64,000 nucleotides of DNA from Brevibacterium sp. p3-SID960 (GTDB lineage: Bacteria; Actinomycetota; Actinomycetes; Actinomycetales; Brevibacteriaceae), in the NCBI RefSeq assembly GCF_025144725.1, contig NZ_JALXKS010000005.1:1-64000 (forward strand), given 5' to 3'. The translations under genes and the position numbers were made by a program. Positions 50,660 through 60,761 of the stretch are shown piece after piece. Position 1 is the stretch's first letter. Every line of letters starts with the position of its first letter. The notes below the pieces were generated by a model that saw only the letters and a program-made list of their open reading frames with translations, ran no database searches and was not told the origin of the DNA.

Positions 50660-51577
50660 ATGGTTCCATCCGCTCCCGAGGCGGTTCTCACCGAAGCCGC
50701 GGAGCTCACCGATGACGTGCGTGCGCTGCTGTCGCAGGCCGCTGCCGCTGACGGCATCGCCCCGATCTCCGATGGGCTGTTGGAGGCCGCCGGTGACGAC
50801 CCGTGGATCATGCTCGAAGCCCGGGCCGGTGATGAGCTCATCGGCTTCGGCATCGCCGCAGCCCAAGGCGAGCGAGGTGCGCTCGAAGCCGTCATCGCCC
50901 CGTCCGCCCGCGGCAACGGCTACGGCCGCACGCTCGTCGATGCGCTCATCGCACGTGCCGGCCGCCCGGTGTGGATGTGGTCGCACGGTGACCACCCGGC
51001 TGCTGCGACGATCGCGACGACCCACGGCTTCTCCCGCGCCCGTGAGCTGCTGCAGCTGCAGACCGGACCAGTGGGAGAGCTCGCTCTGCCCGACCGCCCT
51101 GCCCCGGACGGGGTGACGCTGCGCTCCTTCGCCCCCGGGGATGAGGCCGGCTGGCTGGCGGTCAACAACGCCGCCTTCGACTGGCACCCTGAACAGGGCC
51201 ACCAGGAGCTTGCCGACATCGAGGCGATCGTCACCGCCCCCGGCTTCGACCCGGATTCGGTCATCATCGCCACCACTGCTGGCGAGGATGGCCGCGAGCA
51301 GATCATCGGGTTCCACCAGACGAAGCTCTCCGACGACCACCCATCTGGCCAGCGGGTCGGGGAGGTCTACGTCATCGCCACCGACCCCGCCGTCCATGCC
51401 CGCGGCGTCGGCCAGGCGCTCACGGTGGCCGGGATGCGCTATCTCATCGACGCCGGTGCTGAGTTCATCCAGCTCTACGTCGAATCCGACAACGACCCGG
51501 CCCGCCGGCTCTACGCCCGGCTGGGCTTCGACCGGGAGATCATGCACGTCAGCTACGCCCCACCGCAGGAGTCCTGA
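50660..51577 (+). CDS. mshD: Mycothiol synthase MshD
   Basis: A 305-residue protein with two GNAT acetyltransferase domains, the layout of MshD, which acetylates Cys-GlcN-inositol to complete mycothiol. Acetyl-CoA motifs are [15 protein letters not shown] (N-terminal domain) and [13 protein letters not shown] (C-terminal domain), and [18 protein letters not shown] is the GNAT end. ATG 50660 follows GGAGGAG. One nt separates its stop from ppk. Confidence 0.92.
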   Translation: MVPSAPEAVLTEAAELTDDVRALLSQAAAADGIAPISDGLLEAAGDDPWIMLEARAGDELIGFGIAAAQGERGALEAVIAPSARGNGYGRTLVDALIARAGRPVWMWSHGDHPAAATIATTHGFSRARELLQLQTGPVGELALPDRPAPDGVTLRSFAPGDEAGWLAVNNAAFDWHPEQGHQELADIEAIVTAPGFDPDSVIIATTAGEDGREQIIGFHQTKLSDDHPSGQRVGEVYVIATDPAVHARGVGQALTVAGMRYLIDAGAEFIQLYVESDNDPARRLYARLGFDREIMHVSYAPPQES

Positions 51578-51578
51578 C

Positions 51579-53714
51579 ATGTACGACGTCTCCGCCTTCG
51601 GCGCCACCCACGACCTGCCGGCACCGGCCGACCGCTTCCTCGACCGCGAGCTGTCGTGGCTGGCGTTCAACGAACGCGTCCTCGCCCTGGCCGCCGATGA
51701 GACGATCCCGCTGCTGGAGCGGGTGAACTTCCTCTCGATCTTCGCCTCGAACCTCGATGAGTTCTTCATGGTCCGCGTCGCCGGGCTCAAGCGCCGCATC
51801 GCCACCGGTTTGGCCGTCCCCTCGGTCACCGGCGCGCAGCCACGGGCGGTCATGCGCTCACTGGGCAAGCACACCCACGCGCTGATGGAGCGCCACGCCG
51901 CCCTCTTCACCGAGGACATCGAACCAGCCCTCAGCCGGGAGGGCATCCGGCTCGTGCGAATGGACGAGCTCACCGGTGAGGAGCAGACGATCATCGACGA
52001 GATGTTCGACACCCAGGTGTTCCCGGTCCTCACCCCGCTGGCCGTCGACCCGGCGCATCCGTTCCCCTACATCTCCGGACTCTCACTCAACCTCGGCGTA
52101 CTGCTGCGCCACCCGCAGAGCGGCAATGAGGTCTTCGCCCGCGCCAAGGTCCCGCAGTCGCTTCCGCGTTTCGTCGACGTCGCCGCCTCCAACCGCACCC
52201 AAGGCGTCTCGCACGAGGCGCCGGCCCGGTTCGTGGCGATGGAGGACATCATCGCCGCCAACCTCGACCGTCTCTTCGAGGGCATGGACGTCATCGGCCA
52301 TTCGCTGTTCCGCGTCACCCGCAACGAGGACCTCGAAGTCGAAGAGGACGACGCCGAGAACCTCCTCAAGGCCCTGGAGAAGGAGCTGACCCGCCGCCGC
52401 TTCGGCCCGGCTGTCAGACTCGAAGTCACCGAGGAGCTGCACCCGCGGGTGCGCCGCATCCTCGTCCAGGAACTCGAGATCGACGAATCAGAGATCTACG
52501 AGCTGCCGCGCCCGCTCGACATGCGCGGGCTGAGCGAATTGGCGAAGATCTCCCGGGAGGACCTGCACTTCCCGCAGGCGGTGCCGGCGATGAACCGCTA
52601 CCTGTCCCAGGCGGAGACGTCTGACCAAGTCGACATCTTCGAAGCGGTCAAAGAACGCGACATCCTCCTGCACCACCCCTACGATTCGTTCTCCACGAGC
52701 GTGCAGGCCTTCATCGAGCAGGCGGCCAACGACCCGAATGTGCTGGCGATCAAGCAGACGCTCTACCGCACCTCTGGCGACTCTCCCATCGTCGATGCGC
52801 TCGTCGACGCCGCACAGGCCGGCAAGCAGGTGCTCGCCGTCGTCGAGATCAAGGCCCGCTTCGATGAGGAGGCCAACATCACGTGGGCGCGCAAGCTCGA
52901 ACGCGCCGGCGTGCACGTCGTCTACGGCATCGTCGGGCTCAAAACGCACGCCAAGCTGTGCCTCGTCGTCCGGCAGGAGGCCACCGGGCTGGCCCGCTAC
53001 TGCCATGTGGGCATCGGCAACTACCATCCGAAGACCGCCCGCCTGTATGAGGACTTCGGGCTGCTCACGTGCGATCCGGAGGTCGGGCAGGACCTGACGA
53101 AGCTGTTCAACCAGCTCTCCGGCTACGCCCCGCAGTCCGAATACGCCCGCCTGCTCGTCGCCCCGACCCGGGTACGCGAGGGACTGCTCGAGCTCATCCG
53201 CGCCGAGACCGCCCATGCCGAGGCCGGCCGGGAGGCCTCGATCCGGCTGAAGGTCAACTCGATCGTCGACGAGCGGATCATCGATGCCCTCTACCTCGCC
53301 AGCCGGGCCGGCGTGCGCATCCAGCTGTTCGTACGCGGCATCTGCGCGATCCGCCCCGGCATCCCGGGCCTGAGCGAGAACATCGAGGTCCGTTCGATCC
53401 TCGGCCGCTACCTGGAGCACTCTCGGGTGTTCGTGTTCTCCGGCGGCGGAGAGACGGTGGCCTATATCGGCTCCTCCGACCTCATGCACCGCAACCTCGA
53501 CCGCCGCGTCGAGGCGCTCGTCCGGCTGCGCGATCCCGAGCACATCGCCGAAGTCGACGGCCTGTTCGACCTCGCCTTCGACGATCGCACCGGCTCCTTC
53601 CACCTCGGCTCCGGGGGAGTCTGGACGCGTGAGGCCAACGGCGATGACCCGATCGACTACCAGGCCGAGCTCATCCGCCGGCACCACCGCAAGCGCGCGA
53701 CCGCGCAGCCGTGA
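51579..53714 (+). CDS. ppk: Polyphosphate kinase 1
   Basis: A 711-residue enzyme that polymerises phosphate from ATP. The N-terminal helical domain ([13 protein letters not shown]), head domain and two phospholipase-D-like catalytic domains are complete. The phosphorylated histidine lies in [20 protein letters not shown] and the second catalytic histidine in [17 protein letters not shown]. It follows mshD by one nt (ribosome site CAGGAGTC in the mshD end). Placement upstream of the Nudix/phosphatase gene and near pst and pit genes makes a phosphate-storage cluster. Confidence 0.95.
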   Translation: MYDVSAFGATHDLPAPADRFLDRELSWLAFNERVLALAADETIPLLERVNFLSIFASNLDEFFMVRVAGLKRRIATGLAVPSVTGAQPRAVMRSLGKHTHALMERHAALFTEDIEPALSREGIRLVRMDELTGEEQTIIDEMFDTQVFPVLTPLAVDPAHPFPYISGLSLNLGVLLRHPQSGNEVFARAKVPQSLPRFVDVAASNRTQGVSHEAPARFVAMEDIIAANLDRLFEGMDVIGHSLFRVTRNEDLEVEEDDAENLLKALEKELTRRRFGPAVRLEVTEELHPRVRRILVQELEIDESEIYELPRPLDMRGLSELAKISREDLHFPQAVPAMNRYLSQAETSDQVDIFEAVKERDILLHHPYDSFSTSVQAFIEQAANDPNVLAIKQTLYRTSGDSPIVDALVDAAQAGKQVLAVVEIKARFDEEANITWARKLERAGVHVVYGIVGLKTHAKLCLVVRQEATGLARYCHVGIGNYHPKTARLYEDFGLLTCDPEVGQDLTKLFNQLSGYAPQSEYARLLVAPTRVREGLLELIRAETAHAEAGREASIRLKVNSIVDERIIDALYLASRAGVRIQLFVRGICAIRPGIPGLSENIEVRSILGRYLEHSRVFVFSGGGETVAYIGSSDLMHRNLDRRVEALVRLRDPEHIAEVDGLFDLAFDDRTGSFHLGSGGVWTREANGDDPIDYQAELIRRHHRKRATAQP

Positions 53715-53738
53715 GCGCACCGTCATGAGAGGAGTGCT

Positions 53739-54713
53739 GTGAGCCCGACACCTGTCTCCACCGCCGGCGAATCCGCCCGGCTCAATGCCGATGTGCTGGC
53801 CGCGGGCGCGGTGTGCTGGAGGGAGACGAGCGCTGGGCTGGAAGTGCTGCTCGTCCACCGACCGAAGTACAACGACTGGTCATGGCCCAAGGGCAAGGTC
53901 GAGAAGGGTGAGACGCTGCCCGAATGCGCTGTGCGCGAAGTCGAGGAGGAGACCGGACTCAAGATCCACCTCGGGCTGCCGCTGCCTGCTGCCCGCTATA
54001 CGGTCGGCAAGAACCTGCAGAAGCACGTCGCCTACTGGGCCGCAGAGGTGACCGGAGAGGCGAAGCTCAAGCCGGCTGATCCGAAGGAGATCGACGACAT
54101 CGGCTGGTTCTCCGTCGAACGGGCCCGGCAGCTGCTGACACTGTTCGCCGACCGGGAGCAGCTCGACAAGGTCGAGCACGCCCGCCAAACCGGGTCGCTG
54201 CGCGCCTGGCCGCTCATCATCGTCCGCCACGGGAAGGCCTTCCCACGCGCCAAGTGGCATGAGACCGAGCATGTGCGCCCGCTGCTGGCTGTCGGAACCC
54301 GACAGGCGATGGCGTTGACGAACCTGCTGGGAGCCTGGAACCTCCAGAAGCTCGTCTCCAGTCCGTGGAAGCGGTGTGTTGCCACCCTCAAGCCGGTCGC
54401 AGCGGCAACGGGCCTTCGAATCAAGGAGGTTGCCGCACTGTCGGAGAAAGGCAATGCGGACTCACCGAAGAAGACCGTCAAGGCGCTGACGAAGCTGCTG
54501 CACAAGGGCAGGCCGGTGGCAGTGTGCACGCACCGGCCGGTGCTGCCGACGGTGCTGGACTTCATCGCCGATCACGCCCCGAAGGGCCTGGCTGCGCACC
54601 TGCCCGATAAGGATCCGTACATGAATCCCGGTGAGATCCTCGTCGCCTATGTGCGCCCAGGTGAGGTGCCGCGCATCGTCGAAGTCGAACGCTACCGTCC
54701 GATCGACACGTGA
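53739..54713 (+). CDS. Nudix hydrolase fused to histidine phosphatase (MutT1-like)
   Basis: A 324-residue, two-domain protein. Residues about 18-145 hold the Nudix box GKVEKGETLPECAVREVEEE with TG following, and residues about 158-320 a histidine-phosphatase domain with RHG (IIVRHGKAFPRAKW). This combination matches mycobacterial MutT1, which hydrolyses 8-oxo-dGTP and diadenosine polyphosphates. GTG 53739 has GAGAGGAG ahead. It ends the mshD-ppk operon, 24 nt after ppk. Confidence 0.9.
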   Translation: MSPTPVSTAGESARLNADVLAAGAVCWRETSAGLEVLLVHRPKYNDWSWPKGKVEKGETLPECAVREVEEETGLKIHLGLPLPAARYTVGKNLQKHVAYWAAEVTGEAKLKPADPKEIDDIGWFSVERARQLLTLFADREQLDKVEHARQTGSLRAWPLIIVRHGKAFPRAKWHETEHVRPLLAVGTRQAMALTNLLGAWNLQKLVSSPWKRCVATLKPVAAATGLRIKEVAALSEKGNADSPKKTVKALTKLLHKGRPVAVCTHRPVLPTVLDFIADHAPKGLAAHLPDKDPYMNPGEILVAYVRPGEVPRIVEVERYRPIDT

Positions 54714-54759
54714 GAAGACCACTGACCGTCGGCAGCGGCGTGTGTGTCAGCCGGTCGAG

Positions 54760-55059
54760 TCAGGAGTACCCGCCTTCGTCCTCCCAATCGTTGAGCCGCA
54801 TGAGCTTCTCGCGCGTGTAGCGCCGGCGCACCCCGTAGCCCGCGAGATCGTCCTCCGGGATGAACAGCGCACCGTAGAATTCGAGTGAGGCGTGCACCCG
54901 GCTCTTCTCGTCATCGGAGAGGTTGCCTCGTCCCCTCTCGAACTCCTTCACCTGCTCGCGGGTCAGCCCCGCCTTCTTAGCGATCGTCGCCGCCGACACC
55001 TTCGTGAACGCGCGCGCAGCACGGGCGAGATCGCTGGTGAGAAATACCTTCTCAGTCAT
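54760..55059 (-). CDS. Small helix-turn-helix regulator
   Basis: A 99-residue protein with a compact XRE-like helix-turn-helix (SAATIAKKAGLTREQVKEFERG, residues 22-43) and a basic, tyrosine-rich C-terminus. It is divergent from pstS and could read the same intergenic region, but no target is known. ATG 55059 has AGGAGAGGG ahead. Confidence 0.7.
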   Translation of the reverse strand: MTEKVFLTSDLARAARAFTKVSAATIAKKAGLTREQVKEFERGRGNLSDDEKSRVHASLEFYGALFIPEDDLAGYGVRRRYTREKLMRLNDWEDEGGYS

Positions 55060-55211
55060 ATCCCTCTCCTTTCGCCAGGGTTGGCTCTCAACTCTAGGCC
55101 ACCGGTCTGTAAGCCGTGCGGGAGTCACAAGCCAGCCACCTGCCCCGCTGGGCGCAGACGTGGCACCCGGTGAGGTGCAGACGCGGCACAGCACAGCCTC
55201 CGGCGGCGCCG

Positions 55212-55227
55212 TGTGAAGCGCGTCACT
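55212..55227. promoter_or_regulatory. CRP/GlxR-like site upstream of pstS
   Basis: TGTGAAGCGCGTCACT has both half-sites of TGTGANNTANNTCACA; it differs in the centre and last base. A second TGTGA follows at 55241. GlxR control of pstS is known in Corynebacterium glutamicum. Confidence 0.5.
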
Positions 55228-55271
55228 TCCTTTATCAAACTGTGAGCAAATAAGGACTGACTTCTGGGCGC

Positions 55272-55326
55272 GTTAACCACTTGTTCACCTTCGGACCGCC
55301 TTGCCGTCACAGATCACTCTTAGCTT
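55272..55326 (+). promoter_or_regulatory. PHO box and promoter of pstSCAB
   Basis: Four 11-nt units run from 55272 to 55315 (GTTAACCACTT, GTTCACCTTCG, GACCGCCTTGC, CGTCACAGATC); the second is close to the PHO-box consensus. They replace a -35 element ahead of TAGCTT (55321-55326). This is the expected layout for a RegX3-activated pst promoter. Confidence 0.6.
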
Positions 55327-55387
55327 TGGAGCGTACGCGGGGCGAGATGATGTCGAACGCCCTCCACTCTCAACGAAAGGCAACCCT

Positions 55388-56497
55388 GTGAAACTCAACC
55401 GCTTTGCCCCTGCGGCCATCCTCGCAGCCGGTGCGCTCACCCTCTCGGCCTGTGGCGGCTCCTCGGCAACCGGCGAAGAAGGCAACGGCGGCGGTGGCGG
55501 CGAGGGCAGCAACCTCTCAGGCACCCTCACCGGAATCGGCGCTTCCTCCCAGAAGGCCGCCATGGACGCCTGGATCGCTGACTTCACCAGCGAGAACTCC
55601 GACGCTCAGGTGCAGTACTCGCCGGATGGCTCCGGTGCCGGCCGCGAGCAGTTCCTCGGCGGCAATGCCCAGTTCGCCGGCTCGGACTCCTACCTCGATG
55701 AGGATGAGATCGAGACAGCCAAGGATGTCTGCGGACCCGACGGCGCCTACGAGTTCCCCGTCTACATCTCCCCGATCGCTGTCGCCTACAACCTCGAAGG
55801 TGTCGACGAGGTGAAGCTCTCGGCTGAGACCATCGCCAAGATCTTCAAGGGCGAGATCACCAAGTGGAACGATGAGGCGATCGCCTCGGAGAACGAGGGT
55901 GTCGAGCTGCCGGACGAGCAGATCACCCCAGTGCACCGCTCCGATGACTCGGGCACCACCGAGAACTTCACCGAGTACCTTGCCGACGCCGCCGGCGACA
56001 CCTGGGACGAAGAGCCTGCTGACGCCTTCCCGTCGGCCTTCGGCGGCGAAGCCGCGCAGGGCACTGACGGCGTCGTCCAGACCGTCAGCGACACCCCGGG
56101 CGCCATCGGCTACGCCGACGCCTCGGCGGTCGGCGACCTGGGCACCGTCCACGTCAAGGTCGGCGAAGAGTACGTCGAGTACACCCCGGAAGCCGCTGCC
56201 AAGGTCGTTGACGCCTCGGAGCCGGTTGAAGGACGCGGCGAAGGCGACCTCGCCATCGACCTCAAGCGCGACACCACCGAGTCCGGCGCCTACCCGATCG
56301 TCCTCGTGTCGTACCACCTCGTGTGCTCGACCTACCAGGACCAGGAGACCATCGACCTCGTCAAGGCCTGGGAGAGCTTCGTCGTCTCCGAGGAAGGCCA
56401 GCAGTCGGCTGCAGAGTCGGCCGGTTCGGCCCCGATCTCGGAGGATCTGCGCTCGCAGATCACCGAAATCCTCGACACCATCGAGGTCAAGTCCTGA
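55388..56497 (+). CDS. pstS: Phosphate-binding lipoprotein PstS
   Basis: A 369-residue ABC substrate-binding protein. The signal sequence ends in lipobox LSAC with cysteine at residue 21; a Gly/Glu-rich linker follows. GIGASSQKAAMDAW, SPDGSGAGREQFLGG and SDDSGTTENFTEYL are phosphate-contact loops. It captures phosphate for PstCAB. The GTG start lies 13 nt after GAAAGG. A hairpin separates it from pstC, so pstS mRNA may be more abundant than the rest. Confidence 0.95.
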   Translation: MKLNRFAPAAILAAGALTLSACGGSSATGEEGNGGGGGEGSNLSGTLTGIGASSQKAAMDAWIADFTSENSDAQVQYSPDGSGAGREQFLGGNAQFAGSDSYLDEDEIETAKDVCGPDGAYEFPVYISPIAVAYNLEGVDEVKLSAETIAKIFKGEITKWNDEAIASENEGVELPDEQITPVHRSDDSGTTENFTEYLADAAGDTWDEEPADAFPSAFGGEAAQGTDGVVQTVSDTPGAIGYADASAVGDLGTVHVKVGEEYVEYTPEAAAKVVDASEPVEGRGEGDLAIDLKRDTTESGAYPIVLVSYHLVCSTYQDQETIDLVKAWESFVVSEEGQQSAAESAGSAPISEDLRSQITEILDTIEVKS

Positions 56498-56539
56498 CCT
56501 GGTCGGGAAGCTGCGGCTGCGCAGCTGACGTATCCTGAG

Positions 56540-56575
56540 GCGGTGTGCTGCTGACGCTTTTCGGCAGCACACCGC
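56540..56575 (+). terminator. Hairpin between pstS and pstC
   Basis: GCGGTGTGCTGC (56540-56551) pairs with GCAGCACACCGC (56564-56575), 12 bp, without a T-run. It probably acts as a partial terminator or protects the pstS message 3' end, a common means of making more binding protein than permease. Confidence 0.75.
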
Positions 56576-56638
56576 TTCGGCGGGTTATTGAGACCCACAC
56601 TATCGCCCACCTCACAGTTTCTGACCGAGGAGACCTTC

Positions 56639-57598
56639 TTGGCCACCACCGCCCCGGAGAAGACACCCCCGGCGTCACAGCCGAAGGCCGTTGTCCGCGT
56701 CGGCGATGCCGTGTTCTCAACGGCAACCCTGGCCGCCGGCATCCTGATCCTGCTGATCCTCGCCGGCGTCGCGCTGTTCCTTCTGTTCCAGTCTTGGCCG
56801 GTCCTCAAGGCGCAGGCAACCGACCCGGAGTCGATCACCGGCGGTGGATTCTTCGCCTACGTCTGGCCGCTCATCATCGGCACCCTGGTCTCCGCTTTCA
56901 TCGCACTCCTCGTGGCCACGCCGTTCTCATTGGGCATTGCCCTGTTCACCACGCACATGGCCCCGCGCAAGCTCGCCCCGATCCTCGGCTACACCATCGA
57001 CCTGCTCGCAGCGATCCCGTCGGTTGTCTACGGCCTGTGGGGCCTCATGCTCGCCAGCTACCTCGTGCCGATCTACGCGTGGCTGGCCAAGTATTTCGGC
57101 TGGATCCCGATCTTCGCCCCGACTGAGGACGGCGGCATCTCACAGACCGGGCGCACCATGCTCACCGCGTCACTGGTTCTGGCCATCATGATCCTGCCGA
57201 TCATCACCTCCCTCATCCGCGAAGTGTTCCTGCAGACCCCGCGCCTGCAAGAAGAGGCCGCCCTGGCTCTGGGCGCGACCCGCTGGGAGATGATCCGGAT
57301 GGCCGTGCTGCCCTTCGGCACCTCCGGCATCGCCTCGGCCATCATGCTCGGCCTCGGCCGCGCGCTCGGCGAGACCATGGCTGTGGCCATGATCCTGTCC
57401 TCTGGCCTGCTGACCGCCTCGCTCGTGCAGGCCGGCAACCAGACGATCGCCTCGGAGATCGCGCAGAACTTCCCGGAGGCCGCAGGTCTGCGCCTGTCCG
57501 AACTCATCTCGATCGGCCTCGTGCTGTTCATCATCACGCTCATCGTCAATATGGCCGCCCGCGCCATCGTGGCCAAGACCTCGGTGAAGGGAAGCTGA
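56639..57598 (+). CDS. pstC: Phosphate ABC transporter permease PstC
   Basis: A 319-residue permease with six spans after a short soluble arm; the ABC-binding loop is EEAALALGATRWEMIRMAVLP. The best start is TTG 56639, placed after GAGGAGACC; an upstream in-frame TTG has no ribosome site. It forms the channel with PstA. One nt separates its stop from pstA. Confidence 0.93.
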   Translation: MATTAPEKTPPASQPKAVVRVGDAVFSTATLAAGILILLILAGVALFLLFQSWPVLKAQATDPESITGGGFFAYVWPLIIGTLVSAFIALLVATPFSLGIALFTTHMAPRKLAPILGYTIDLLAAIPSVVYGLWGLMLASYLVPIYAWLAKYFGWIPIFAPTEDGGISQTGRTMLTASLVLAIMILPIITSLIREVFLQTPRLQEEAALALGATRWEMIRMAVLPFGTSGIASAIMLGLGRALGETMAVAMILSSGLLTASLVQAGNQTIASEIAQNFPEAAGLRLSELISIGLVLFIITLIVNMAARAIVAKTSVKGS

Positions 57599-57599
57599 C

Positions 57600-58802
57600 A
57601 TGCAGAAGTCGAACACCTCGCTGCAGCCTCAGACGCAACAGCCAGCAGACACCGGCACCCCGGCACCCCGGCAGAAGAAGAAGCAGACCGCCATCGAGCT
57701 GAAGTCCAAGCAGCTGCCCAAATGGGCACCCTGGGGCGTCGCCGCGGCCGCGATCATCGCCGCCATCGTGCTGTCGTTCATCTTCACCGGAGGTTTCAAC
57801 GTCGCCCTGGCCGCCCTGCTCGCCGGCCTCATCAACCTCGCCGTCATCTTCGCCTGGTCGTTCGCCGTCGAAGGTCAGCGCAAGGCCACCGACCGGGTGG
57901 CGACAACCCTGGTGACCTCGGCCTTCGCGATCGCCTGCATTCCGCTCATCTCGCTGCTGTGGACGGCGCTTGAGCGCGGCGGCCCGGTGCTGCTCGAACA
58001 CCCCTCCGTGCTCAACCGCACGATGCAGGGCATGAAGGGTGTGCTCGACCAGGAGTACGTCGCCGGTGAGGCGAGCCTGGCTGGCGGCTTCTACCACGCA
58101 ATCGCCGGCACCGTCCTCATCACCCTGGCCTCGTGTGTCATCTCGATCCCGATCGGTGTGCTCACCGCGATCTACCTCGTCGAGTACGGCGGCCGGAACC
58201 CGCTGGCTCGCGGCATCACCTTCCTCGTCGACGTCATGACCGGCATTCCGTCGATCGTCGCCGGCCTGTTCGCGTTCTCGCTGTTCGGCACGATCGCTGC
58301 GATCGTCAATCCCGGTGCGGTCGGCTCTGCCAAGACCGGTATCGCCGCAGCGGTCGCACTCTCGGTGCTCATGATCCCGATCGTGGTGCGCAACACGGAG
58401 GAGATCCTCCGGCTCGTGCCGATGGATCTGCGTGAAGCGACCTACGCGCTCGGTGTGCCGAAATGGAAGACGATCGTGCGAATCGTCCTGCCGACGGCGA
58501 TCTCGGGCATCCTGTCCGGCATCACCATCGCCATCGCGCGTGTCATCGGCGAGACCGCGCCGATCATGGTGACCGCTGGCTTCGCCAAGAACCTCAACTG
58601 GGATATGTTCTCCGGCTGGATGTCGACTCTGCCCACCTACATCTACGACTCGCAGATGCGCCCGGTCTCACCCGGTGTGGCAGCAGCGGCCTCCAGTGAG
58701 CGCGCCTGGGCGGCAGCCCTTGTGCTCATCATCATCGTCATGCTGCTCAACCTCATCGCACGGCTCATCGCCAAAGCCCTCGCCCCCAAGGCCGGACGCT
58801 GA
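57600..58802 (+). CDS. pstA: Phosphate ABC transporter permease PstA
   Basis: A 400-residue permease, longer than usual because of a Gln-rich N-terminal arm and two added hydrophobic segments (about 45-100). The ABC-binding loop is [21 protein letters not shown]. Extended PstA proteins of this type are common in actinobacteria. It pairs with PstC in the channel. Confidence 0.93.
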   Translation: MQKSNTSLQPQTQQPADTGTPAPRQKKKQTAIELKSKQLPKWAPWGVAAAAIIAAIVLSFIFTGGFNVALAALLAGLINLAVIFAWSFAVEGQRKATDRVATTLVTSAFAIACIPLISLLWTALERGGPVLLEHPSVLNRTMQGMKGVLDQEYVAGEASLAGGFYHAIAGTVLITLASCVISIPIGVLTAIYLVEYGGRNPLARGITFLVDVMTGIPSIVAGLFAFSLFGTIAAIVNPGAVGSAKTGIAAAVALSVLMIPIVVRNTEEILRLVPMDLREATYALGVPKWKTIVRIVLPTAISGILSGITIAIARVIGETAPIMVTAGFAKNLNWDMFSGWMSTLPTYIYDSQMRPVSPGVAAAASSERAWAAALVLIIIVMLLNLIARLIAKALAPKAGR

Positions 58803-58840
58803 CGGCTGCCTGGCAGCTGAAGAAAGGGAAATACTCACTC

Positions 58841-59620
58841 ATGTCCAAGCAGATCGACATCGAAGATCTCAATATCTACTACGGCGACTTCCTCGCCGTC
58901 GAGGGCATCAGCATGCACATCGAGCCGCGCTCGGTGACGGCCTTCATCGGACCGTCCGGTTGCGGCAAGTCGACTGTGCTGCGCACCCTCAACCGCATGC
59001 ACGAGGTCATCCCCGGCGCATACACGCAGGGCAAGGTGCTCATGGACGGCCAGGACATCTACGGCCCCGGCGTCGACCCGGTCAACGTCCGCCGCGAGGT
59101 CGGCATGGTCTTCCAGCGCGCCAATCCGTTCCCGACGATGAGCATCAAGGAGAACGTGCTGGCCGGCGTGCGGCTGAACAACCGGCGCCTGTCGAAGTCC
59201 GATGCCGACGATCTCGCCGAGCGCGCCCTGCGCGGAGCGAACCTGTGGAACGAGGTCAAGGACCGTCTCAACCTGCCCGGCTCGGGCCTGTCAGGTGGTC
59301 AGCAGCAGCGTCTGTGCATCGCCCGTGCGATCGCCGTCCAGCCCGAGGTGGTGCTGATGGACGAGCCGTGCTCGGCGCTCGACCCGATCTCGACGCTGGC
59401 GATCGAGGACCTCATCAACGAGCTCAAGGATGAGTACACCGTCGTCATCGTCACCCACAACATGCAGCAGGCCGCCCGCGTGTCCAACCGCACGGCGTTC
59501 TTCAACATCGCCGGCACCGGTAAGCCCGGCAAGCTCATCGAGTTCAACGACACCAACCAGATCTTCTCCAACCCGGACAAGGAGGAGACGCAGAACTACG
59601 TCTCCGGCCGCTTCGGCTGA
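58841..59620 (+). CDS. pstB: Phosphate ABC transporter ATPase PstB
   Basis: A 259-residue ABC ATPase: Walker A GPSGCGKS, the Q-loop in [11 protein letters not shown], signature [16 protein letters not shown], Walker [13 protein letters not shown] and switch histidine VTHNMQQA. It powers phosphate import by PstCA, and with PhoU is part of SenX3 sensing. AGAAAGGGAAA precedes the ATG. Confidence 0.96.
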   Translation: MSKQIDIEDLNIYYGDFLAVEGISMHIEPRSVTAFIGPSGCGKSTVLRTLNRMHEVIPGAYTQGKVLMDGQDIYGPGVDPVNVRREVGMVFQRANPFPTMSIKENVLAGVRLNNRRLSKSDADDLAERALRGANLWNEVKDRLNLPGSGLSGGQQQRLCIARAIAVQPEVVLMDEPCSALDPISTLAIEDLINELKDEYTVVIVTHNMQQAARVSNRTAFFNIAGTGKPGKLIEFNDTNQIFSNPDKEETQNYVSGRFG

Positions 59621-59645
59621 GCCACCCGTCTGCTCCCCCGCACAC

Positions 59646-59693
59646 AGACGACCGTTCCCGCGGGGGGGCCCCCCCCCTCGGGAACGGTCGTCT
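59646..59693. terminator. Strong bidirectional terminator after pstB
   Basis: AGACGACCGTTCCCG (59646-59660) pairs exactly with CGGGAACGGTCGTCT (59679-59693). Between them is a run of seven G then a run of C, which can extend the stem. It separates convergent pstB and pit. The homopolymers are a place where sequencing errors are likely. Confidence 0.85.
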
Positions 59694-59728
59694 CTGCGTG
59701 TGGTCTGCAGGTGGCCGGTGCCTGCGGA

Positions 59729-60754
59729 TCAGTGCAGCAGGTACAGCGGCAGGGCGACTGCCGCGCCGAGCAGGCCGGTGATGAACAAGGCGGTGGCGGC
59801 GACGGCGACGACCGGGATGAGGAATCGGCCGCGCACATGCGGACGGGGTGTGCCGAGCTCGGTGCCGATGTTGGAGGCGATGACGAGGTAGCTCATCGAG
59901 ACCGGCAACCGCAGCAGGGCCGCGGCGACGAAGAGGAAGCCGGCGGAGACGGCGTCGGCGACAGTGGCCTTGACCGGCTCACTCATGGTGACCATGCGGA
60001 CACTGACGGTGCGCACCATCCGCCAGCCGCTGAAGAAGGTGCCCAAACCGAGGGCGACGGCGATGAGGATGCGAACCGGCCAGGCGATGCCGAGCACATC
60101 GTGGCTGATGCCGACCGGGTCGGTGTGGGCGAGGATCGCGATCATCATGACGACGCCGACCTTCTGCGCGTCCTGCATGCCGTGGGCCAGGCCGAGGAAG
60201 GCCGAGAGCACGTTGTTGGCGAACCGGCTGTGGCGAAACAGCGGCTTGGGCGCGTGGCTGGCCAGTACGCGGGTGGTGGCGCGGCTGGCGGCGTAGGCGA
60301 TGATGAGCGCGACGACCGGGAGCAGGAAGACCGGCGCGATGAGCGTCCAGAACACCAGACCGGCATCGGTGACGATCCCGAATACCAAGGCTGCCCCGAT
60401 GATCCCGCCGAACAGACAGTGAGTCGAGGACACCGGCACTGCGACCAGGTAGGTGGTGATGTTCCAGACCAGGGCGGCGAAGATCCCGGCCGCAAGCACA
60501 AGCAGGACGGTGTTCTCCACCGGCGGGAACTCGACGAGGGCCACGGCGACGCTTTCAGCCACGCCCTGGCCGAGCAGAGCCCCGATGAAATTGAACACCG
60601 CTGCGATGATGAGTGCCAGGCGCGGGTGGACGGACCTGGAGGCCACGGCATTGCCGACGGACAGGCCGGCGTCGTGGAAGCCGTTGACGAAGGCGTAGCC
60701 GATGGTGAGGACGATGACGACGGTGAACAGCACGTCGGAGGAGACGAAATCCAC
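59729..60754 (-). CDS. Low-affinity inorganic phosphate transporter Pit
   Basis: A 341-residue transporter of the PiT family with about ten spans. The two family repeats start GFHDAGLSVGNAVASR and GLAHGMQDAQKVGVVMM; the first normally reads GFHDxANxxA, so G and L in place of A and N are notable. It moves phosphate with protons or metal ions. Eight nt separate it from the upstream DUF47 gene. Confidence 0.9.
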   Translation of the reverse strand: MDFVSSDVLFTVVIVLTIGYAFVNGFHDAGLSVGNAVASRSVHPRLALIIAAVFNFIGALLGQGVAESVAVALVEFPPVENTVLLVLAAGIFAALVWNITTYLVAVPVSSTHCLFGGIIGAALVFGIVTDAGLVFWTLIAPVFLLPVVALIIAYAASRATTRVLASHAPKPLFRHSRFANNVLSAFLGLAHGMQDAQKVGVVMMIAILAHTDPVGISHDVLGIAWPVRILIAVALGLGTFFSGWRMVRTVSVRMVTMSEPVKATVADAVSAGFLFVAAALLRLPVSMSYLVIASNIGTELGTPRPHVRGRFLIPVVAVAATALFITGLLGAAVALPLYLLH

Positions 60755-60761
60755 TTCCGGC

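Larger units (their letters stand above)
55060..55387. other. 328-nt regulatory region between HTH gene and pstS
   Basis: Contains the CRP/GlxR-like site (55212-55227), the PHO-box repeats (55272-55315) and the pstS -10 TAGCTT (55321-55326). The left 130 nt, toward the HTH gene, shows nothing recognisable. Confidence 0.65.
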
